NCBI GenBank assembly: GCA_033239525.1
Contig: BSYO01000030.1
Coordinates: 9,135,030-9,199,029, forward strand
DNA: 64,000 nucleotides
Direction: 5' to 3'
Source: Nepenthes gracilis
Lineage: Eukaryota > Streptophyta > Magnoliopsida > Caryophyllales > Nepenthaceae
Numbering within the stretch: the stretch's first letter is position 1; every line of letters starts with the position of its first letter. Both the position numbers and the translations under genes were made by a program. Shown here one piece after another: positions 57,701 to 64,000 of this stretch. Below the pieces are notes generated by a model that made no database searches, was not told the origin of the DNA, and was given only the letters and a program-made list of their open reading frames with translations.

Positions 57701-58502
57701 ATTTGAATCTAAAAGCTATAGTTTTCAGGGAATGAAACAACGATGAATATTGAGCTACAGCTTCTTTAAATATACTTGAGCAATGTAGCCTGCATTCTTC
57801 AATGGCCTTCCCAAGCATCGTTGAGCAACTGTTAAATCAATATCAATATCATTCTGGCATTTCTCCTTGCAACGTTATCAATTAACAGAATATTCTTCCT
57901 CAATTTCCTGTGTTTTAGATGCTGAAGCTGTTTTCAGAGAGCTGAAGCGACAGGGCATGACTGCTACAATGAAATCCCACATGCTACTCCTCTCTGCCTA
58001 TTCAAAGGCAGGGAACGTCGCCAAGTGTGAGGAAATTGTGAACGAGATGGAGAACTCCGGTGTCAAGCCAGACACGTACGTCCTCAATAGTATGCTAAAT
58101 CTATATGGCCGAGTAGGCCAGTTTAGCAAAATGGAAGAAGTTTTAACCACGATGCAAATGGGACCATATGTGCTCGACATCAGTACATACAACATATTGA
58201 TCAACATGTATGGTCGAGCTGGGTATCTCGAGAGAATGGAGGAGCTGTTTGGCTCGCTCAGTGACAAGCTTTTGAAGCCCGATGTGGTGACATGGACATC
58301 TCGCCTTGGAGCATACTCAAGAAAGAAGGAATATAAGCGATGCTTAGAGATATTTGAGGAGATGATCGATGCCGGTTGTTACCCGGATGGAGGAACAGTG
58401 AAAGTTCTTCTTGCTTCTTGTTCATGTGAAGAACAGATTGAGCAGGTCATCACTGTTATTAGAACAATGCATAGGGATAAAACACCTGGTCTGCCTGCCT
58501 AA
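30979..58502 (+). CDS. P-class pentatricopeptide repeat (PPR) protein, At2g35130-like
   Basis: Eight exons join in phase: AT at 30979-30980, then 32634-32821, 32964-33196, 34895-35144, 48974-49119, 53974-54179, 55130-55254, 57919-58502 (stop TAA), giving 577 residues. The start codon is split AT|G by intron 1; exon 2 continues MLILECSLNQLFLGNRSCK in frame, and no other in-frame Met occurs before exon 4. Residues 65-100 are Gly-rich (GGGLRGTGWKFGSGFVDG). From about residue 150 to 560 run some eleven 35-residue PPR units, for example VMCYNLLIDAYGQ, AVVYNAYIDGLIKG, ICNYTALVNAFARDG, YVYNALMESYSRAG, ASYNIMVDAYGRAG and VVTWTSRLGAYSRKK. There are no E or DYW domains, so P class. PPR proteins bind organellar RNA; this one's target is unknown. 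Seven introns are unusual for PPR genes. Intron 4 is 13.8 kb. Length is close to the Arabidopsis homologue. Confidence 0.93.
30981..32633 (+). other. PPR intron 1
   Basis: 1653-bp intron splitting the start codon; donor AT|GTAAGT, acceptor GTGTAG|G. It contains a SINE head at 31721-31800. The rest shows no feature; the open frames at 32242-32533 are unsupported. Confidence 0.8.
31721..31800 (+). mobile_element. SINE head fragment
   Basis: GGGTGAGTCTTAGTACAATA followed by GTAAAAGGTTGC and TTTATTGTGATC matches the 5' (box A) part of Au/TS-like plant SINEs and the fuller copy at 54793. Confidence 0.5.
32927..32963 (+). repeat. C12-A22 tract abutting exon 3 acceptor
   Basis: Twelve C then twenty-two A directly precede the CAG acceptor of exon 3. 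Intron 2 is only 142 bp. Confidence 0.8.
33197..34894 (+). other. PPR intron 3
   Basis: 1698-bp phase-0 intron, donor TTA|GTAAGG, acceptor GTTGCAG. No supported feature; possible remnants of unclassified repeats around 34000-34700. Confidence 0.6.
35145..36448 (+). other. PPR intron 4, 5' part
   Basis: Non-coding. 35960-36260 is strongly purine-rich (GAGGAAGAGG, GGGGGG runs). No domain seen. Confidence 0.5.
37225..37411 (-). repeat. 3' LTR of copia element (187 bp)
   Basis: Matches 42220-42408: TGTAAGTAGAGA start, TAGGGTTTTATTATTC, ATATATAGAGGAATTTACAT, ATATTTCTTTCTATTYTAACA end. Bounded by TGTTA...TTACA on the minus strand. Confidence 0.88.
38450..38557 (-). mobile_element. tRNA-derived SINE insertion with 16-bp target duplication
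   Basis: Flanked by identical AAACTAGGCACGTTTT at 38434-38449 and 38558-38573. On the minus strand the insert starts tRNA-like with a perfect box A (TAGCGCAGCGG), a box B-like GGTTTGACTCC in a T-arm CGGGTTTGACTCCCG, and ends in a poly(A) tail (the T run at 38445-38458). At about 108 bp it is a short, tRNA-only SINE or a retroposed tRNA. GC content far above its surroundings. Confidence 0.88.
42220..42408 (-). repeat. 5' LTR of copia element (189 bp)
   Basis: Partner of 37225-37411 with roughly a dozen or more differences including indels. The primer site follows on the minus strand. Confidence 0.88.
42409..43950 (+). other. Host sequence between nested copia and gypsy gag
   Basis: No confident domain; if the gypsy model is right this is its leader/gag region. 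It has repeated GTTGGAAAT, TTGCATGTTG and CATTTGA phrases. Confidence 0.35.
44958..45318 (+). mobile_element. 5'-truncated LINE insertion with 16-bp target duplication
   Basis: Flanked by identical TGATTGGGTGTTCATG at 44942-44957 and 45319-45334. The insert encodes the degraded C-terminal end of a plant LINE ORF2 (WRNGRGRPRK-type block near 45160-45190) and ends in a (TTG)n tail, as in this LINE class. It splits the gypsy integrase segment GDWVFMK; the two sides are contiguous if it is removed. Confidence 0.88.
45470..45735. repeat. ATATCGG-type dispersed repeat, copy 2
   Basis: Interrupts the gypsy end between the LKLS-coding block and HHIFHVS. Rich in GATAT, ATATCG, ATATCGG and AATATTT. 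Similar vocabulary at 15650, 55355 and 56235. Confidence 0.5.
46393..48700 (+). other. PPR intron 4, 3' part
   Basis: AT-rich, no gene. 48090-48560 has degenerate TTGAGTTCGAGT/AACTCAAATAAGTTGAA words that recur at 60880-60990, probably decayed copies of one repeat family. Confidence 0.45.
48707..48790 (+). repeat. Compound (TC)n(AC)n microsatellite
   Basis: About 26 bp of TC followed by about 58 bp of pure AC, ending 183 bp before the exon 5 acceptor. Repetitive Thr/His and Cys/Val open frames here are spurious. Confidence 0.95.
49690..50045 (+). repeat. Polypyrimidine tract
   Basis: About 350 bp of almost pure C/T (TTCTCCC, CTCTCC, CCTTTCTC) with few purines, inside PPR intron 5. The Ser/Pro/Leu open frames are composition artefacts. 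Confidence 0.85.
50701..51293 (+). repeat. 5' LTR of intron-5 copia
   Basis: Matches 52825-53385 over its length (TTAATTAAGTAGACAT, TGACTTTAGTGCATCAAA, GATATAGCTCTC). Ends at the primer site. Confidence 0.8.
52825..53385 (+). repeat. 3' LTR of intron-5 copia
   Basis: Partner of 50701-51293 with substantial divergence and small indels, so the insertion is old. Confidence 0.8.
54180..55129 (+). other. PPR intron 6 with SINE
   Basis: 950-bp phase-2 intron (TACAG|GTTCC ... CTGTCAG|C). Contains the SINE at 54793-54945 and a short AGATATATATATATCT palindrome near 54651-54666. Confidence 0.8.
54793..54945 (+). mobile_element. Au/TS-like SINE remnant
   Basis: GGGTGAATCTTAGTGCAATA (box A region), TTTCATCGTGATTTGGAT, box-B-like GGTTTCGAACC, then a GGGTAACACTGCATTAAAT 3' block. 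Same family as 20200, 31721 and 57565. Confidence 0.65.
55355..55600. repeat. ATATCGG-type dispersed repeat, copy 3
   Basis: In PPR intron 7; dense ATATCG, AATATTAG and TCGGTCAATATT words. Confidence 0.5.
56235..56400. repeat. ATATTGG-type dispersed repeat, copy 4
   Basis: In PPR intron 7; repeated ATATTGGCC and AATATTRGGAAATATTG words. Confidence 0.5.
56401..57564 (+). other. PPR intron 7, middle part
   Basis: No gene. A 40-60-bp phrase containing TTGCTGTAACCTTCTTATG / AATTGCAACCTTCTTATG is repeated at about 56837 and 56889. T22 run near 57295-57313. Confidence 0.45.
57565..57650 (+). mobile_element. SINE 3'-end fragment
   Basis: GTAAGGTAAGATCCCATATA, then GACCCTCCATGCGTAGCGAG and GCTTTGTACACCGTGTTGCC match the conserved 3' half of Au/TS-type plant SINEs (GCGGGAGCTTTGTGCACCGGG). 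Confidence 0.75.
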
Positions 58503-58699
58503 TGGAAATAATATCGTTCATTAACACTTACAATTCTGCAATTTTATTTATGTTCCTTTCTAAGTTAATTTTATACATAAACTTTCAATCATTGTAAGTC
58601 TGTAAATATTTCGACTGTCGGAAAAATCGAGCAATTTTAGGTCTCTATTAAACTATGAGTATAACAATAGGAGTTTTATATATCGGACTATACTTTATA

Positions 58700-58822
58700 A
58701 ATAAATAAATAAATAATTGAAGATAAGCTTTCACATTTACTTTATGTACATGACTCTTCTAAACCTAATGCAAGATTTCTAGGTAGATCTTTGAGAGCAT
58801 TTGTGTGCATTTTTCAATAAAA
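58700..58822 (+). terminator. PPR polyadenylation signals
   Basis: AATAAA at 58700-58705, repeated in an AAATAAATAAAT run, and again at 58817-58822, 200-320 nt after the stop. Confidence 0.4.
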
Positions 58823-59242
58823 TTGCGTGGTCCAAAGTACTGCTACTTGTATCTTTTCTTATATATTTTTATTTATTTTACTAGTAATTTAAATTTATTG
58901 TGGTGTAGCTATTTCACCAAGATCCTTTAATTATTTGGTATATTCCGTATTACTGCATTAATTTTTTTATTGTGGCTTTTCTTCACGGTTTTTTTTTTTC
59001 TTTTTTTGACTTATTTTTTAAATATAAATTTTATTAAAAAATAATGAAAAATAAAGCAAATACTTTACATTATATAATCTCGTATTCAACCTTTTGTTGG
59101 GGGGTGCCTTTTTTGGGAATTTAGCCAGCTTCAGTGGTTGGCTTGCGGTGATGTTGATAGAGCATTCATAATGAATCACTTTTTTAATGTCTAAATTTAA
59201 TTATTTATGTATTTGTTTTAATTAAGGAATTTATTATATTAT
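58823..59242. other. AT-rich intergenic DNA
   Basis: No supported feature. Confidence 0.5.
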
Positions 59243-59248
59243 ACTATG

Positions 59249-60024
59249 TGTTGGGTCTAGTATCGACGAGGTATAAGAATCACAAGGTCCAATTTAGACA
59301 GTAGTGGCCTAGACAATCAGCTTGGCCCAGAACTCGAAATGGCCTACGTGGCAGCCCAATGCCTACAGTCGATCAGTGCCTCTTGCAACTCATTAATGTG
59401 GTTGCAGGCGGCAGGCGCAGAGCAAAAGGGGCGAACTAATGGGAGGATGGTCAATGTTGACAACTACGCCTCGCGCCACTCACTGCAACTGATCAGCCAA
59501 TTTTTGCGTGAGAAGGAGACCAAGCGTGGCCAGTGATGGACGACAGTCTCTTCACCGCCACAAAGTCACAACTGACACCACCGACTTACGCCAACAATCA
59601 ACGGCCGACGAATCCTTGCATGAAGGATTCTCACGTCAAAAGCTCCACACCATGGAGCCTATAAATTCTCTCCGCTTCTACAGGGAGAGGATTTGATGCG
59701 TGATTACTGATTGGATACTGAACATTGAGACGTGAGGCTTGTGCGCTCTTGCTCTTGCTCTTGTACTCCTATCCTAAACAATCTTTCACAGCCCTTTTAG
59801 GGCTACAAAAGTGAGCCACCATTCGCGGTGCATTCAGGGAGCCAGGCTTCCCATAAAATGCTCATTGAGTCCCGTACTCTTGCATTCACGCACTCCCACT
59901 GCCTGCTCTGATATCTTGTTTATAATTTATATAATACATGTTCTAAATTAACAGCGACGGAAATTGGATTTGTTTTTGGTCCAATCCGAACGATAAAAAA
60001 TCCGTAGACTCCCTAATTGGTACA
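59249..60024 (+). mobile_element. Probable solo LTR (776 bp)
   Basis: A GC-rich island starting TGTTGGG and ending TACA, flanked by ACTATG at 59243-59248 and 60025-60030. Inside are a TATA-like CCTATAAATTC at about 59659, a CTCTTG run and an AGCCCTTTTAGGGCT hairpin at about 59791, as in LTR R regions. The last 120 bp are AT-rich and the end call is less certain. Confidence 0.5.
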
Positions 60025-60030
60025 ACTATG

Positions 60031-60269
60031 GACCCGATACGAAGCAATCTAGGTTAATTGTCTATATCATTTAAATAATATTTTTATTTTTTCAAAAATA
60101 ATATTATAATACATGTTCTACTTTTCAATTAAAAAAAAAGGTGACAACTATAATTACCATCCTTAAAATTTTTAAATAATATTGCACATATTAAAACCTA
60201 ACTTACCACTTTAGCAATTAATTTTTTAAATTAAGCTATATATCAATCCAAATTGTAGATTTAGCAACA

Positions 60270-60306
<37 letters not shown>

Positions 60307-61062
60307 GTTATTGTTGTTATTTATTGCTATATTTCATCAATAAATTTGTATTGAAAAATTATACACATCTCCCCCATTTTCATTCTTTCAATAATTTACT
60401 ATTCATGTGCAAGAAAGAAAATAAAAATTAAGGGCATGTTCAACAAATAAAAAATTAAAATAAAAATTTATTTAAAAATAAAAAAATTAAAAATATATTT
60501 AAATCTGGCTATTTTTATTTAAAAATTAAAAAGTAGAGTTTTTTAATTTTTAAATTTTGAAAGAGTTATTAAATTGATATAAAAATTATACTTACACATG
60601 CAAACATAAAATTGTTAACATAAAAAGTTAAAAATTTTATTTTTTAATCAATATTTTGGTTATTTGATAATTGTAATATTTGCATTATCATTCAATGTTC
60701 TTTATAATTTGAAAAAAAATTATGTATTATTAATTTAATAAAAAGTCAACTAATTATGTTATTATAAATAATATACCATTAATATATATTTTTGACTTGA
60801 TGATAATTAAATAATAGACAAGATCATAAAAATTATACATTAGTAAACTTATACTTAAATGACTAATTTTGTAATGATAAAATTAAATTTGAGTTTGAGT
60901 TAATAATTTATTAAATTTAACTCAAATAAGTTGAACTTATATTTTTAAAGAGTAATAGTTAATAATTAATTATTTTGTATATATATTATATGTATAATAT
61001 ATATAAGAATATATTATTTTATATACTATATCATAATTAAAATCATATTCGATATATAATTT
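60031..61062. other. AT-rich intergenic DNA with (TTA)n
   Basis: (TTA)n at about 60272-60306 continuing into TTG units. 60880-60990 echoes the repeat at 48130-48240. No gene. Confidence 0.55.
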
Positions 61063-61067
61063 ACTAT

Positions 61068-61904
61068 TGTTGAGTTCCATTACCCGGGGACCCTAAAAAA
61101 AGTACGAAAATAGGAGGGGTGCTTGGCCCGAGAAGCCCAAGCCATCAGATGTCCGAGACCTCATGCGAAGCAACATTGCAGTTGATGACCAAGAACTTTC
61201 TTATGACCGTCCGAGAACACACGTGAGGCTGATAGTCCGCGGACTCAACCAAATGCCAAAATAAGTTAGTAAAGGACGAGGACTTTCTCTGGTATCCGAG
61301 AATGCCAACTCAGCCATTTCACAGTTACCAAGGAGTGCGCAAATCCCGCTACACGTCGCCGCTATCAGCAACAATCCCCAGAGAACGCCTTGTCACCTCA
61401 AGACTGACGCCACAGACTGACATTCCTGACACAGTATGGCCAATAACAGCGCTAGTTTGTAACTTGCCAAACACGCCAGCATGCCTGACACAGAATGACC
61501 ATGTCAGCAGAGTAGGTGGCCGCCCTCCCAGTAGGCATCAGTAGCCGTGTGGACATTTCCAACGGCTACATTTACCCTTATAAATACCCACTTAGAACAC
61601 ACAAGTGGGGGATCTCCGCTGGTAAGTGAAAAAGCTCCAAGAAAGAAAAGAAAATATTTTTCTGTACTTTGTATTTTGTACACAACAATGATCGATAGTG
61701 AAGATCCGTTTCAGGGTTCAAGCCTCGTGGTTTTTCCCTCATTTTAAAGGAGGGTTTTCCACGTAAAAACTTCTGTATTCTTTCTCTCTCTCTCGCACGG
61801 TTCTCACTCGCCCAAAACTTACTTTCTCTTGTGTTGAGCCTGGTTCCGTCCACTTGACGTCATCACGCGTTAGCTTCGTACGGCGATCGGACTCGGAGGC
61901 AACA
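61068..61904 (+). mobile_element. Solo LTR (837 bp) with perfect target duplication
   Basis: Begins TGTTG and ends CAACA, flanked by ACTAT at 61063-61067 and 61905-61909. GC-rich against AT-rich surroundings. Contains a TATA-like TTATAAATAC at about 61578-61587, a GAAAGAAAAGAAAATATT stretch and a pyrimidine tract. No internal retrotransposon domains on either side. Carries CACGTG at 61220-61225 and the palindrome TGACGTCA at 61855-61862. It lies 470 bp upstream of the H-protein ATG. Confidence 0.88.
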
Positions 61905-62371
61905 ACTATTATACAGTACATAAGATTTTTTTTATAAATTTTAATAATTTTAGAATAAATTATCACAAAAAAGTTTGATTAATTGGCTTAATAACTTTAT
62001 TAAGTAATTTTTAATTAATGACTTTTATCATATAACAAATAATTAAAACTTTTTAAATAATCACTACTAAATATTAATCTATTAAAATATTTATATAAAA
62101 TAAATAAATAAACATATTTAAAAAAAAATAACCAAAAACTAAAAAAATTATTTTTCTAACTAAAAAGTCCGCATTGTCCGATGGTTTGTGGGCACATCGA
62201 CCCCCCACCAAGCTAGTCCGGCGGATTTGGAATTTTCCTTCAGAGGCACGTTCACTCGCACTCGTTCTATAATTTTCCATGTAGTCGTGCTACTGCAAAG
62301 AATTACACAGTTTCACCTTCCCACTGCCGCACTGCGAACTAGTCGAAGAGGGAGAAATTTTGGTTTTATTC

Positions 62372-62447
62372 ATGGCTTCATGGTTGTGGGCTTCAAGGGC
62401 TGCTTCATATCTCAGGATCTCAGTTTTCCACAGAGGTTTTGCTACTG
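62372..62447 (+). CDS. GDH2: Glycine cleavage system H protein, mitochondrial, first coding exon (partial)
   Basis: The ATG at 62372 opens a 25-codon exon beginning MASWLWASRAASYLRISV and ending FHRGFAT, with one base carried over a good donor (ACTG|GTAAGG). This basic, Ser/Ala-rich segment matches the mitochondrial presequence of plant H proteins of the At2g35120 type, in which an intron separates the presequence from the lipoyl domain. H protein carries the lipoyl arm that shuttles intermediates among the P, T and L proteins during photorespiratory glycine oxidation in the mitochondrial matrix. The lipoyl domain is not in the remaining 1.55 kb, so it lies past the window. The assignment leans on presequence similarity plus synteny with the PPR gene; other mitochondrial proteins cannot be fully excluded. 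Confidence 0.65.
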
Positions 62448-64000
62448 GTAAGGGGAGAAAAAAGGAACCCCATCTCGTTCAATTTATGGATCTCTACGTT
62501 TAGCTGTTTCTATGATGTAGATCTTCACTGGGATGTGTTTTTATCTAAAGCCAAATCTCTGGTTGTTTGAAGTACTTGTTATATATATATTTTTTAAGTT
62601 CCATTGAGGCTTCTTTATTCTAAAATTTAATGTAGTTTGATGGTTTAATGCTTTCTTATTGCTGATCTATTCTGCGGCTGAGTTTGGGTGCCAGTTTATT
62701 CTTCATTTGCGTATGATTGATTCCTGATGAAAGAAAGCAAAGATAATGTTATAGTATGATCTCATTTATTAGTTTTCTATATCGTTCGAACTTCCTGAGA
62801 ACTTTATTTGTCACTGAAGCACTGTTTGGCATATAAGATTTGAATCAGAGTAATTGATTCGCGCATTGAATTTCTGACTAGATAGTTGATATGGGCTAGA
62901 CATGCACAAGCGTTGTCATTGTTACTGATCACAGGATTGTGTTGCTTCTTGCTTTGACGGACTGAGGAATTCGAATCCATAACATGCATTTCCCTTGTTT
63001 TCTTGGCTTTTAACAAGTGTGTGAAACGAAACATTTTTTGAGTTATCCCCAATTGTTAAGTTGGCTAGATTTATTATATTTTGAATTTACTTTTGTTGAT
63101 GTATTTCCTGCCATTATTATCAGCAAGCTATAATATAAGTTCATGTGAAACTGATCATCAATTGCTGTTGCTATCATATATAGCATAGCAATGTCAAAAG
63201 GAAAAAAAAGGACTTGTGTCTTTGTTTTTCATTATCCGCCATTTTTGTCCATCCAAAAAGATTATGCAATCTCCAGGTCTTATATGGCGCTTGTTTTTGC
63301 ATGTGTAAAAGATGCCCCCCTTTTTCTTTTCTCTTTTTTCTCTGTTTTTGTTCTTATCACACATTTGTACTCCCTTCTCTTTATGCGTGTAAACGTGTTA
63401 GTGGAGGTTGAATGAGAAAATTGAGCCTAATTTTTGTGGTCCTTCTTTATGTAATTGTGAATGAGGAAAATCTGAAAAAGAAGAAAACAAATGGGGGCTT
63501 TATCCTTATTGAGCGTCATTTGTACTTTCCCTATGGGAACAAATACTCGCCTTCATTCTTCCTGTATCAAGCTTGTTTTGTCTTAGTTGATTGAAATTTC
63601 CATTCTTATTTCCTTTTGCTGAAATAACTTAAAATCAGGGTCACTCATACTGACCATGTAGGGCCTGTCATGTTCACCATTTGATTGGTTGATTTATGAT
63701 CTCAGCCAGCACAAATTGTTGCCAAAGATTATCTCACTATCAGCAGGAGTAGAAATATAATCATTTTGTACAGTTAATGCAATTCAGGGAAAAAAATATT
63801 GAGCCCATTTGTCTCTTTTTTTCTCTTGTAGAGTTTCTTCAAGCTCCCCATTCGATTTGGTTCATCCATTTATTTATCTGCATATCTACTGATGTCAAAG
63901 GAACATAATTATTCAAAATATAGATAATTCTGTCATCATGATATACTTGATGAGATAGTTTCAGTAGCCGTGGTATCTCAATTAATTGGTATCGACTTTT
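62448..64000 (+). other. H-protein gene intron 1 (start)
   Basis: Non-coding to the end of the window. Small open frames at 63191-63594 carry no domain and no H-protein exon is visible. Confidence 0.6.

Noticed and set aside
57867..57918. ATG at 57867 as start of a separate PPR gene
   Set aside because: The frame before 57919 is intron sequence; exon 8 joins exon 7 in phase through a good acceptor.
59339..59696. Small host genes from GC-rich open frames
   Set aside because: They lie inside a probable solo LTR and show no domain.
61302..61966. Open frames on both strands in GC-rich DNA
   Set aside because: Inside the solo LTR with perfect target duplication; no domain.

Overview
The window is plant nuclear DNA, most likely from a eudicot that is not a Brassicaceae. 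It is AT-rich, the genes have long introns packed with degraded transposons, and the proteins match Arabidopsis-type families. Four host genes can be assembled from splice signals, reading phase and family similarity: the last two exons of an ARAD1-type GT47 glycosyltransferase (+, 7524-10065), a complete five-exon organelle-type HIT/HINT2 protein (-, 26173-15452), a complete eight-exon P-class PPR protein like At2g35130 (+, 30979-58502), and the first coding exon of a glycine-cleavage H protein like At2g35120 (+, 62372-62447, running off the window). From memory, ARAD1, the H protein and this PPR are near neighbours in Arabidopsis (At2g35100, At2g35120, At2g35130), so the block looks like conserved microsynteny with HINT2 added. 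The four genes share no pathway; they are ordinary housekeeping neighbours.

Layout. 1-7523 is probably intron or 5' flank of the GT47 gene and holds two halves of hAT transposases in opposite orientation, a minus-strand LINE remnant and a 361-bp tandem duplication. 10.1-15.4 kb is dominated by one decayed Ty1/copia element (gag, integrase, reverse transcriptase, RNase H). 15.4-26.2 kb is the HINT2 gene with four introns. 26.2-30.9 kb is intergenic: a C-rich CCA/CAC tract, AT-rich DNA, a second copia remnant, and a foldback element directly upstream of the PPR promoter. 30.9-58.5 kb is the PPR gene. Its 13.8-kb intron 4 contains a nested set of insertions: a chromovirus (Ty3/gypsy) carrying a copia element with very short LTRs, a SINE inside that copia, and a 5'-truncated LINE. 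Intron 5 contains an internally deleted copia with both LTRs. 58.5-64 kb holds one clear and one probable solo LTR, then the H-protein promoter and first exon.

The most notable gene-level observation is the PPR start codon. It is split AT|G by intron 1, and because the intron begins GTAAG, an unspliced transcript reads AUG followed at once by UAA, so translation from this start depends on splicing. Transposon boundaries are approximate unless a target-site duplication is given. Nothing prokaryotic, no CRISPR array and no intact functional tRNA or rRNA gene was seen.
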